This document shows, piece after piece, positions 1 to 5,849 of a stretch of DNA of 5,849 nt. The first letter of the stretch is position 1. Each line of letters opens with the position of its first letter. The translations under genes and the position numbers were made by a program. The stretch is from assembly GCA_030428745.1 (NCBI GenBank), contig JAUIEG010000185.1, forward strand, positions 1 to 5,849, written 5' to 3'. This DNA is from Alphaproteobacteria bacterium (GTDB taxonomy: Bacteria; Pseudomonadota; Alphaproteobacteria; Caulobacterales; Parvularculaceae). The notes beneath the pieces were generated by a model. The model did not search any database and was not told the origin of the DNA. It saw nothing but the letters and a program-made list of their open reading frames with translations.

Positions 1-408
1 GCCCCCAGTATCAGGGCCAGTCCAGGCAAGTTGAAGCGTTTGCGAACCCCCGTTCTCAAAGTACCGCACTTCTATATCATGCGATCCGGGCTCTAAATCC
101 ACCGTGACGGTGCGTGTGCGCGTCGAGTGCAAGCCATCATTGTCAAGGACTGCGACACCGTCGATGTACAGCATGCTGCCGTCATCACTCGCCATATCGA
201 AGGTGTAGCTTCCACCCTCGTCTACCAAGAGTTGACCCTCATATTTAGCGGCAAAATAATCGCTCGGCGCGCCGTCCCAGAATGATTCCCGGCCAGCCGT
301 ATAATTCAGGCTATTCACAACGCCTTCGGCGTCGGGCGCAGCATCAAAATCAACCTGATCGAGGTCGTTCAGAGAATGACCGATATTATAATAAGAGGCA
401 CGCAGCCC
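1..408 (-). repeat. PA14 domain, copy B of the compound coding repeat
   Basis: This encodes residues 678-813, from GLRASYYN to GPDTGG, where the window stops. It is the second copy of the 253-residue unit, offset exactly 759 bp from copy A. The conserved parts are the YYN entry strand, the FWDGAP and DYFAAKYEG strings, the SDDGSML core, the LDNDGLH loop and the FENGGSQTLQL strand. Substitutions cluster between these. More copies may follow beyond the left edge. Confidence 0.9.
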
Positions 409-2439
409 CTCCCCGCCCAGAAGCTGGATTGTGGGGGCGTGATTTGTGTCGACAACAGTAATCGGCACCGCGAGCGTGCTGCTGGCGCCGCCCGCATCAG
501 TCACCGTAACATCAATATTCAGCGCCGTTTCAACTTCGTAGCTGACCGAAACACCATCTTTCAACTTAAGATAGGGTTCTCCGCCTTCAACGACGACTTC
601 AAAACGATCATCGCTCACAACAAAGCTATGGCTGTCGCCAATATCAGGATCAGTCAGTGAAAGGCGCGCTACTACGGCGCCCGCGACGTCGTCATTCAAG
701 GACAGGTCGCCGATGGAGGCGCCATGTTCGAACGAGTCGCCGCCGATAACTTCCGTAATACCGCCCGTATCAGGGCCGGACCAGGAAAGCTGCAGCGTTT
801 GCGAACCGCCGTTTTCGAAGTAACGCACTTCAATGTCATGAGCGCCAGCTTCCAGGTCCACCGTGACTGAGCGTGTGCGTGTACCATGAAGACCATCATT
901 ATCGAGCACAGCAACGCCGTCAATGAACAGCATGCTGCCGTCATCACTCGCCATATCGAAGGTGTAGCTTCCACCTTCCTCAACAAGGAGATGGCCTTCA
1001 TATTTCGCAGCAAAATAATCGTTCGGTGCGCCGTCCCAGAACGATTGCTGGCCCGTCATGTAGTTCAGACTGTCGACAACACCTTTCGCATCGGGTGTCG
1101 CGTCAAAATCCACCTGGTCAAGATCATTCAGAGAATGGCCGACATTGTAATAAGACGCGCGAAGCCCCCCTTCCTTGACCACATCCAACACAGGAGCTTC
1201 GTTCTGATCTAGAACGTTGATAGTGAACGTTCCGTCGATACCGAGACCACCAGAGTCCGTGGCGGTGACGATGAGATCGATAGGCGCTGTAGTTTCAGCG
1301 TCTAAGAAAACGCCGTCTTTAAGCTTTAACTGGTTGTCCACGACTTCGAAGCGGTCATCCGAAACGACAAATGAGAATTCGTCGCTAGCATCTGGATCGA
1401 GAATCGATACTGCCCCTACGGCACCGCCAGCCATGTTCTCAGCAATACTGAATGAAGAAAGACCAATATCGGTCGGCGCTTCATTGACGTCTTCAACACC
1501 AACGAAAACGTTTTTATCAAACGTGTTTCCTGCGCTATCTACAACTTGTAGCGTAAGCTCGTAGGATGATTGGGCTTCAAAGTCGAAGGTGGACCCATCC
1601 TTTAATTTCAACTCATCGCCGACGATTTCAAAAAGCCCAGAAACGTCATTGATGATCGTGAATGTGGCCGTATCGCCGTCATCTGCATCATTGGCTGACA
1701 AGCGGGCGACTAGAGCTCCTTCTACGTTCTCCGGCGCACTGCCGCCAGCAAGAATAATATTTGTGGGTGATGCATTTGCGTCAGGGCTGGCGACATCCGG
1801 CGCCTTGTTGTCACTGCCTGCAATGGTATCTGGCTTGCCCAAATCCTCGCCGCCTCCCTCCCCGGTCCCATCATCATTTGGCGCGCGGCTAGACTCTGTA
1901 TTGGAGGTTCGCTCCTCTAGCTCAAGAGAATCCTGTCGCCTGCCGGAGTTGTTCTCAAGAGCATCGCGTAAGTCAGCTCCGCCAGTTCTGTCAGCAAATC
2001 CAGGCTCTGGACGAAAGTCGAAAGCCTCTCCCGCTGTTGTTTCATCAGGCAAAGGCAAGTCATGTGTGGAGTCGGCAGAACGTGCATCATGCTCTTCACG
2101 AAGGGTATTTTCTTGTGAAGCCGGGGAAGCAATCCCCTCTGACGCCGCGGCTGAAGGCTCTAAAGCGGGTGAGAGCGCTTCGACGCGCCCAGCATCTGCA
2201 ACAGCATCGCTTTTCGCCTCTGCAGACTTTTCAATATCGTTAAGATTTTGTTCGCCGAAGTGTAAGTTGGCGTAATCCCCAGCGCCGTCTCCATCCTCGA
2301 CATCTGGCCTGTCCTCATCGCGCGCCTTTTTCAGAGCGTTGCGGTCGCTTTCAAAAGCGGAATCCTCAACACTATGGCGGTCATCGTTTACCTGCCGGTT
2401 TTCGTTTGCAACTTCTGCTGCAGGCTGATCTTTCGCCAT
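1..2439 (-). CDS. Large cadherin-like/PA14 repeat protein, probable type I secreted adhesin (3' end outside window)
   Basis: The frame is open from ATG at 2439 to the window edge: 813 residues with no stop. Residues 1-213 are an acidic, Asp/Glu/Ala/Ser/Asn-rich, probably disordered head. Cadherin-like repeats follow at about 222-319 and 320-416, each ending in the linker motif (D-V-NEAPT, D-Q-NEAPV). A PA14 domain lies at 425-560, a third cadherin-like repeat at about 562-670 (ending D-T-NHAPT), and a second PA14 at 678-813. Both PA14 domains carry the SDDGSML(F/Y)IDG core. Its paired Asp matches the calcium/ligand-binding DD of PA14 lectin-type adhesins, so glycan binding is possible but unproven. 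There is no Sec signal, no membrane segment and no cysteine, which suits export by type I secretion with a C-terminal signal; that end is not visible. The divergent ABC exporter genes support this. The start is chosen because TAG lies in frame eight codons upstream; GTG at 2445 is an alternative, and the ribosome-binding site is weak (AGAG). The substrate assignment is inference. Confidence 0.88.
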   Translation of the reverse strand, partial: MAKDQPAAEVANENRQVNDDRHSVEDSAFESDRNALKKARDEDRPDVEDGDGAGDYANLHFGEQNLNDIEKSAEAKSDAVADAGRVEALSPALEPSAAASEGIASPASQENTLREEHDARSADSTHDLPLPDETTAGEAFDFRPEPGFADRTGGADLRDALENNSGRRQDSLELEERTSNTESSRAPNDDGTGEGGGEDLGKPDTIAGSDNKAPDVASPDANASPTNIILAGGSAPENVEGALVARLSANDADDGDTATFTIINDVSGLFEIVGDELKLKDGSTFDFEAQSSYELTLQVVDSAGNTFDKNVFVGVEDVNEAPTDIGLSSFSIAENMAGGAVGAVSILDPDASDEFSFVVSDDRFEVVDNQLKLKDGVFLDAETTAPIDLIVTATDSGGLGIDGTFTINVLDQNEAPVLDVVKEGGLRASYYNVGHSLNDLDQVDFDATPDAKGVVDSLNYMTGQQSFWDGAPNDYFAAKYEGHLLVEEGGSYTFDMASDDGSMLFIDGVAVLDNDGLHGTRTRSVTVDLEAGAHDIEVRYFENGGSQTLQLSWSGPDTGGITEVIGGDSFEHGASIGDLSLNDDVAGAVVARLSLTDPDIGDSHSFVVSDDRFEVVVEGGEPYLKLKDGVSVSYEVETALNIDVTVTDAGGASSTLAVPITVVDTNHAPTIQLLGGEGLRASYYNIGHSLNDLDQVDFDAAPDAEGVVNSLNYTAGRESFWDGAPSDYFAAKYEGQLLVDEGGSYTFDMASDDGSMLYIDGVAVLDNDGLHSTRTRTVTVDLEPGSHDIEVRYFENGGSQTLQLAWTGPDTGG
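760..1167 (-). repeat. PA14 domain, copy A of a compound coding repeat
   Basis: This encodes residues 425-560 of the large secreted protein, from GLRASYYN to GPDTGG. It matches copy B at 1-408 at a fixed offset of 759 bp with no gaps. I count 18 differences in 136 residues by hand, about 87% identity. A 49-base stretch (927-975) is identical to 168-216, synonymous positions included, and encodes the SDDGSML core. The cadherin-like repeat before each PA14 also shares the string FVVSDDRFEVV. The duplicated unit is therefore cadherin-like plus PA14, about 250 residues long. Confidence 0.9.
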
Positions 2440-2541
2440 GTTCACACACTCTGTACGCAACTATCCTCATGCGAACATAAGCAGCGACGCTTAATCAGAC
2501 CCTTATCATCTTGGTTAACAGACTGAAAAAATGCAGTTTTT

Positions 2542-2547
2542 TATAAT
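2542..2547 (+). promoter_or_regulatory. Candidate -10 box (TATAAT) for the exporter operon
   Basis: A perfect TATAAT lies 82 bases before the exporter start codon. The best -35 look-alike is TTAACA at 2515-2520, but the 21-base spacer is too long for a standard sigma-70 promoter. An activator-dependent promoter or a chance match in A+T-rich DNA are both possible. The same A+T block also reads TATAAA on the minus strand, so it could serve the other gene. Confidence 0.35.
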
Positions 2548-2565
2548 TTCTAAGGTTCAGCAACA

Positions 2566-2578
2566 CCTTTCCGAAAGG
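2566..2578. promoter_or_regulatory. Palindrome CCTTTC-C-GAAAGG, possible operator
   Basis: Two perfect 6-base arms surround a single central base, 18 bases after the TATAAT box and 51 bases before the exporter start. The placement suits a repressor or activator site near the transcription start, or a short hairpin in the leader. There is no T-run after it, so it is not a terminator. No regulator gene is in the window to pair with it. Confidence 0.35.
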
Positions 2579-2580
2579 AT

Positions 2581-2588
2581 TTAACCAT
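2581..2588 (+). promoter_or_regulatory. TTAACCAT motif, possible CtrA-type half site
   Basis: TTAACCAT matches the half-site motif described for the alphaproteobacterial regulator CtrA. The second half of the full TTAA-N7-TTAA element is poor here (CAAA at the expected spacing). An oppositely oriented TTAACCAA lies on the minus strand at 2511-2518, so the pair brackets the TATAAT box and the palindrome. This matters only if the organism is an alphaproteobacterium, which is not proven. Short motifs like this also occur by chance in A+T-rich DNA. Confidence 0.25.
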
Positions 2589-2629
2589 AAACAAAAGCTG
2601 AATTGCGCAGTTAAAGTAGTTAGCCGGGT

Positions 2630-4345
2630 ATGCGTTCAATAGTGCGGGAATTCGCGACCGAGTTGTTTAAGGGCAACGGCAGCGGTGGAGGCGATTTGAG
2701 CCCGCCGGCGCTGAATCGCACGACCTATGTGGCTTCTTGCGTTATCAATCTTCTTTCGCTCGCCCTACCCCTCACGATTCTTCAGGTATACGACCGCGTC
2801 CTACCAAACGCCGCTTATGCTACGCTGACTGTACTGCTGCTGGTCCTCGCATCCGCTATCACCATAGACGGCATTCTTAAATATCTGCGCTCCAAAGTCA
2901 TAAACTGGTCAGCAGCCGCATTCACTCACAACCTTTCAGCCAAAGCCATGCAAACCATGCTCTCCGACAGGCCGAGGGAGTTTGGCAGGGTGTCGACGAG
3001 TGAGCATCTCGAGCGGCTGAACGCAATAAACGGTCTTGGCAACCATTACAGTTCCCAATCACGGACCGTCGCCGTTGACATTCTTTTTATCCCAGTATTT
3101 TCGTTCGTGATCATTCTCATCGGAGGCTGGGTTTTCGCCGCCGTTGTCGCCCTTTTTACAGTATTTTCCTATCTCGCATTTAGAGGCACGCAATCACTGA
3201 ACAGCGCTATTTCCGCGCGTGAGAAGCTTGATTCAAGAAAACAAGACTTCATTATTGAGGTCCTTCAAGCCATTCAAACGGTCAAAGCCTGTGCGATGGA
3301 ACCACAAATTATGCGGCGCTTTGAGCGACTGCAATCTGCAACGAGCGTCGTTACACAGCGAATGATTCAACTGACCGGGTCAGCGCAAACATACAATAAT
3401 GCTTATGCGGCCTTATCGACAGTAGTGATTGTCGGCGCCGGCGCAGCCCTTGTCCTTGATGGGCGCTTAACGCTCGGCGCATTGGCCTGTTGCATGTTAT
3501 TGTCCTCCCAACTTTTGCAGCCCTTAATGCGTTCCCTCGCCAGTTGGAACGAGGTCAAATTGGCCCAACACAGGCGCGGCCGCATATCCGCCATTTTTGA
3601 TTGCGCTGAGGCTCACAATATGCAGCCTCAGCGCTTTCAGGAGCGGTTTCAGCCAAAACCAGTCAGGCTTTCCAATGTCACAATTCAACATGAAGACGCG
3701 CCGCCTTTATTCTCGAACCTGAATCTTGACATTGAAGCCGGAGAATTTGTCGCCATTACCGGCGATGATGGAAGCGGGCGATCAACATTACTAAGAGCGC
3801 TCGTACAGGACGCTCCGATGAGCGAAGGTGAAATCCGCGTCGGCCCGGATACCTGCGGTCCAGCTTCGCCGAACATTTTGCGGCGCCATGTCCGGTATGT
3901 CGGCCTCAGCCCGGTGATCTTCAGGGGCAGCATCCTTGACAACATTACACTTTTTGGCGAGACGCCAACGCAAGCCGCCCTCATGGCCGCGAAATTCATT
4001 GGCCTCGATGACGAAGTCATGCGCATGCCGCTTGGGTATGACACGGTATTAAAAAGTGCATCCGGCAATGATGTGCCAGCACCGACGGCGCAGCGCATTA
4101 CTTTAACGCGCGCCCTCGCGATGCGACCCTCTGTTCTCGTTCTTGACGAAGCAAACACGCTGCTCGATCTCGCTGGCGAACAACAGTTTATTGAAGCGTT
4201 AGGCCGCCTAAAAGGCAAAGTCACAACGATCATCGCAACACATCGTCCGTCCCTGCTTCGCATGGTGGACACGACGTATAAAATTTCAAATGGCGCGCTC
4301 ATAAAAGATGAGCTTGCACCCAATGCTCAGACGAAGGCCTCATGA
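2630..4345 (+). CDS. Type I secretion ABC exporter subunit with degenerate ATPase domain
   Basis: A complete 571-residue inner-membrane half-transporter of the PrtD/LapB kind, without an N-terminal C39-like domain. The membrane domain (about 34-300) has predicted helices near 36-56, 62-81, 149-166, 167-184, 257-276 and 281-299. It carries family hallmarks LQVYDRVLPN (51-60) and QTVKACAMEP (216-225). The nucleotide-binding domain (about 343-560) is recognisable but altered. Walker A reads GDDGSGRST (378-386), with Arg384 replacing the lysine. The Q-loop position is Leu426 in YVGLSPVIF. The LSGGQ signature is replaced around 482-486 (VPAPT). The A-loop aromatic is His354. Walker B (VLVLDE, Asp506/Glu507), Asp513 of the D-loop and the H-loop His538 remain. 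It probably works only as a heterodimer with the next gene, which overlaps it by 4 bp. ATG is the only close start, since an in-frame TAG lies at 2621-2623; no good ribosome-binding site precedes it. The membrane domain is intact and the frame unbroken, so it is not a pseudogene. Confidence 0.92.
   Translation: MRSIVREFATELFKGNGSGGGDLSPPALNRTTYVASCVINLLSLALPLTILQVYDRVLPNAAYATLTVLLLVLASAITIDGILKYLRSKVINWSAAAFTHNLSAKAMQTMLSDRPREFGRVSTSEHLERLNAINGLGNHYSSQSRTVAVDILFIPVFSFVIILIGGWVFAAVVALFTVFSYLAFRGTQSLNSAISAREKLDSRKQDFIIEVLQAIQTVKACAMEPQIMRRFERLQSATSVVTQRMIQLTGSAQTYNNAYAALSTVVIVGAGAALVLDGRLTLGALACCMLLSSQLLQPLMRSLASWNEVKLAQHRRGRISAIFDCAEAHNMQPQRFQERFQPKPVRLSNVTIQHEDAPPLFSNLNLDIEAGEFVAITGDDGSGRSTLLRALVQDAPMSEGEIRVGPDTCGPASPNILRRHVRYVGLSPVIFRGSILDNITLFGETPTQAALMAAKFIGLDDEVMRMPLGYDTVLKSASGNDVPAPTAQRITLTRALAMRPSVLVLDEANTLLDLAGEQQFIEALGRLKGKVTTIIATHRPSLLRMVDTTYKISNGALIKDELAPNAQTKAS
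4333..4345 (+). promoter_or_regulatory. Ribosome-binding site and ATGA stop/start overlap
   Basis: GAAGG at 4333-4337 stands four bases before the ATG at 4342, and the TGA of the upstream exporter gene overlaps that ATG as ATGA. The overlap points to translational coupling, which would help make the two ABC subunits in similar amounts. It also settles the start of the downstream gene. Confidence 0.7.
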
Positions 4346-5849
4346 CAACGCCCAATGAACAAAACGCGGCTGTCAACGCGGATGAAGACGAAACCGTCGC
4401 CGGTTATGACGCTTCGGGAACTCACAATCCTGTTGGCGTACTCCAGGCGCGTTTGCGTGCAGCATTTAGCCATAATGAGGCCGACTGCGCCGCCGCCGAT
4501 GCCGACTGTCTGGCTGTACTGGAACACTTTTTAAAACTAACTGGGTGGGCGCAGGGGGCTCGGCGTGTATTCGAAGCGATGCCCCATGCTGACGAGTTAT
4601 CGACAGTCTCCTCCTTCAGGGCCATGCTTTTTCACCTCGGCTTTGCAACAACCGTCGAGCCTGCCACACCAAAGAATCTACGCCCGGAATATCTTCCATG
4701 TTTCCTCCGTTATAATGACGGCGCAGTAAAGCTTGCGGAACAGCGTGATCGCGACGGCGCCATCGTTATATTTGACCCGGTGACCGGCTCTCGTTCTTCT
4801 CTGCCCCCCGATGATGTGCAGGCGCTTGCAATATTTCCTGAAAAAGTCGAACGACCCGACGCTACCCAAAGTGCGGCGCCGCGCTCGTGGACGAGTGAGC
4901 TATTGTCTGTTTTTACACCGCATATCAGGCAAATCTTTTATGTCAGTTTTATCGTCAATATCCTGGCCCTGGCTCCCCCCGTTTATGTAATGGCGGTATA
5001 TGACAAGGCTGTAGCCGCAAAAGCGTATGACGTACTGGCTGGCCTTACGGCAGGTATCGCGATCATCATTGCAGCTGACTACCTACTTAGGCGTGTTCGC
5101 GTTCAACTACAGTCATATCTTGGAGCGAGGCTTGACGAACAGCTTAACGAAACAGCTTTTCGCCACCTTCTTCATTTGCCATTATCGCATACGGAGGACG
5201 CACCCATTGGATCGCAGCTCACTCGGTTGCGTCAGATGACATCACTGCATGAAGCCTTTACGGGACCTCTTGCTAGCGCATTTTTCGACCTTCCTTATAT
5301 CGTGCTCTTTATTGCAGTCATCGCGCTTATTGGCGGACCTCTCGTCTGGGCTCCGGTATCTCTAATTGCTTTATATGCTCTAGCAGCCTGCTGGGCGATT
5401 CCGAAGACGGGGGAATTGATTAAGTTATCTGGCGAAAAGCGTTCTCACCTCAATAACCTTATGGTCGAGGCTGTTTCCGCCCAAAAAGCGATCAATGACC
5501 TCGCTGCAGAACATGTTTGGCTGCGCAGACACCGGAAATTATCGGCGGAAGCCGCTGTTGCGAACATGAATGCGCGGCAAATCAATTCTCTCTTGCAAAT
5601 ATTCTCCCAATCTATGGTGGCGCTTGCCGGCGTCGGCGTTCTCGCTTTTGGCGTCAACATGGTGATTGACGGAAACCTTTCCGGCGGCGCTCTTATCGCG
5701 GTGATGGCCCTGTCCTGGAGAGTTCTCGGCCCAATTCGCAATCTGTTTCTAACCGGCCTCACTTTAGGCCAGACTGTGCAAAGTCTGCAGCAAATAAACC
5801 GGCTCGTCCGTCTGCCGCTAGATCGGGAACCCAACACCGGCCCATCAAT
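4342..5849 (+). CDS. Type I secretion ABC exporter subunit with C39-like domain (3' end outside window)
   Basis: The frame is open to the right edge: 502 codons plus two bases. After a short acidic leader, residues about 45-165 resemble the C39-like domain of HlyB/LapB-type exporters, including LPCFLRYNDGAVKL and FDPVTG (Asp145). The catalytic histidine expected after LP-hydrophobic is absent, and Cys49/Cys56 are not in the C-x3-C arrangement of active C39 peptidases, so it should bind substrate rather than cut it. The membrane domain runs from about 195 to 470. Helices are likely near 197-217, 231-248, 309-331, 332-352, 421-441 and 446-467, and MAVYDKAV (217-224) aligns with QVYDRVLP of the upstream subunit. 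The nucleotide-binding domain is wholly outside; HlyB-type proteins are about 700 residues, so roughly 200 are missing. Presumed role: the partner that binds cargo and, if its ATPase domain is normal, drives hydrolysis for the exporter with the upstream gene. Adaptor and outer-membrane channel genes may follow. Confidence 0.9.
   Translation, partial: MTTPNEQNAAVNADEDETVAGYDASGTHNPVGVLQARLRAAFSHNEADCAAADADCLAVLEHFLKLTGWAQGARRVFEAMPHADELSTVSSFRAMLFHLGFATTVEPATPKNLRPEYLPCFLRYNDGAVKLAEQRDRDGAIVIFDPVTGSRSSLPPDDVQALAIFPEKVERPDATQSAAPRSWTSELLSVFTPHIRQIFYVSFIVNILALAPPVYVMAVYDKAVAAKAYDVLAGLTAGIAIIIAADYLLRRVRVQLQSYLGARLDEQLNETAFRHLLHLPLSHTEDAPIGSQLTRLRQMTSLHEAFTGPLASAFFDLPYIVLFIAVIALIGGPLVWAPVSLIALYALAACWAIPKTGELIKLSGEKRSHLNNLMVEAVSAQKAINDLAAEHVWLRRHRKLSAEAAVANMNARQINSLLQIFSQSMVALAGVGVLAFGVNMVIDGNLSGGALIAVMALSWRVLGPIRNLFLTGLTLGQTVQSLQQINRLVRLPLDREPNTGPS

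Larger units (their letters stand above)
2440..2629. promoter_or_regulatory. Divergent intergenic control region
   Basis: These 190 bases separate the starts of the secreted-protein gene (leftward) and the exporter operon (rightward). I see no small gene or RNA gene in them. The middle is clearly richer in A+T than the flanking genes, with an A6-TGCAG-T6 tract at 2526-2542. The region also holds a TATAAT box, a 13-base palindrome and two TTAACC motifs facing opposite ways. With both gene starts here, shared control of cargo and exporter is likely, but this is inferred from layout alone. Confidence 0.7.

Noticed and set aside
1..1167. 759-bp repeat as an insertion sequence or CRISPR-like array
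   Set aside because: The repeat is in frame, codes for a PA14 domain plus a cadherin-like repeat in both copies, and has no terminal inverted repeats or transposase.
1217..2275. Long plus-strand open frames (1217-1564, 1589-2275) opposite the large secreted-protein gene
   Set aside because: Their products are Ser/Ala/Pro-rich, as expected from antisense reading of Asp/Glu/Gly/Thr-rich codons. The minus-strand frame here has clear cadherin-like repeats, so these are shadows.
1801..2439. LapG-type dialanine cleavage site (PAAE near the start, SAAAS further on) suggesting a LapA-like retention module
   Set aside because: The strings do not match the usual T/P/A-AA-G pattern, and Ala-Ala pairs are expected in such an Ala-rich stretch.
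2440..2470. Upstream minus-strand ATG at 2470 as the start of the large protein
   Set aside because: It is 31 bases from the chosen ATG and so out of frame. The GAGGAT just after it is too far from 2439 to serve as its ribosome-binding site.
3779..4110. First ABC gene as a decaying pseudogene because of its lost ATPase motifs
   Set aside because: The frame is intact over 571 codons, the membrane domain and Walker B/H-loop are preserved, and the stop is coupled to the next gene. Specialised loss is likelier than decay.
3685..4323. 212-codon minus-strand open frame opposite the ABC ATPase domain
   Set aside because: It lies wholly inside a gene with recognisable ABC features and its product shows no domain.

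Overview
This window is a divergent protein-export locus with three genes and no other gene content. It probably comes from a Gram-negative bacterium. Type I secretion ABC proteins of the PrtD/LapB/HlyB kind next to a very long cadherin-like/PA14 protein are typical of marine and soil Proteobacteria. An alphaproteobacterium is my best guess, from the look of the transporters, the roughly even base composition and two TTAACC motifs in the promoter region. The sequence does not prove the taxon.

Left part (1-2439, minus strand): the first 813 residues of a large protein whose 3' end lies off the left edge. It has no N-terminal export signal and no cysteine. An acidic low-complexity head of about 213 residues is followed by two cadherin-like repeats, a PA14 domain, a third cadherin-like repeat and a second PA14 domain nearly identical to the first. 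This is the architecture of a type I secreted adhesin or matrix protein.

Middle (2440-2629): a 190-bp divergent intergenic region that must hold the start signals for both directions. It has a TATAAT box, a 13-bp palindrome and two oppositely oriented TTAACC motifs.

Right part (2630-5849, plus strand): two translationally coupled ABC exporter genes overlapping by 4 bp (ATGA). The first (571 aa, complete) has a normal exporter membrane domain, but its nucleotide-binding domain has lost the Walker A lysine, the Q-loop glutamine and the LSGGQ signature while keeping the Walker B aspartate and glutamate and the H-loop histidine. The second (502 codons visible, open at the right edge) starts with a protease-dead C39-like domain and has a complete membrane domain. 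Its ATPase domain lies outside the window.

Working model (inference): the two ABC proteins form an asymmetric heterodimer that exports the divergently encoded PA14/cadherin protein in one step, together with a periplasmic adaptor (HlyD-like) and a TolC-like outer-membrane channel, neither of which is in this window. The degenerate ATPase in the first subunit is the most unusual thing seen here.
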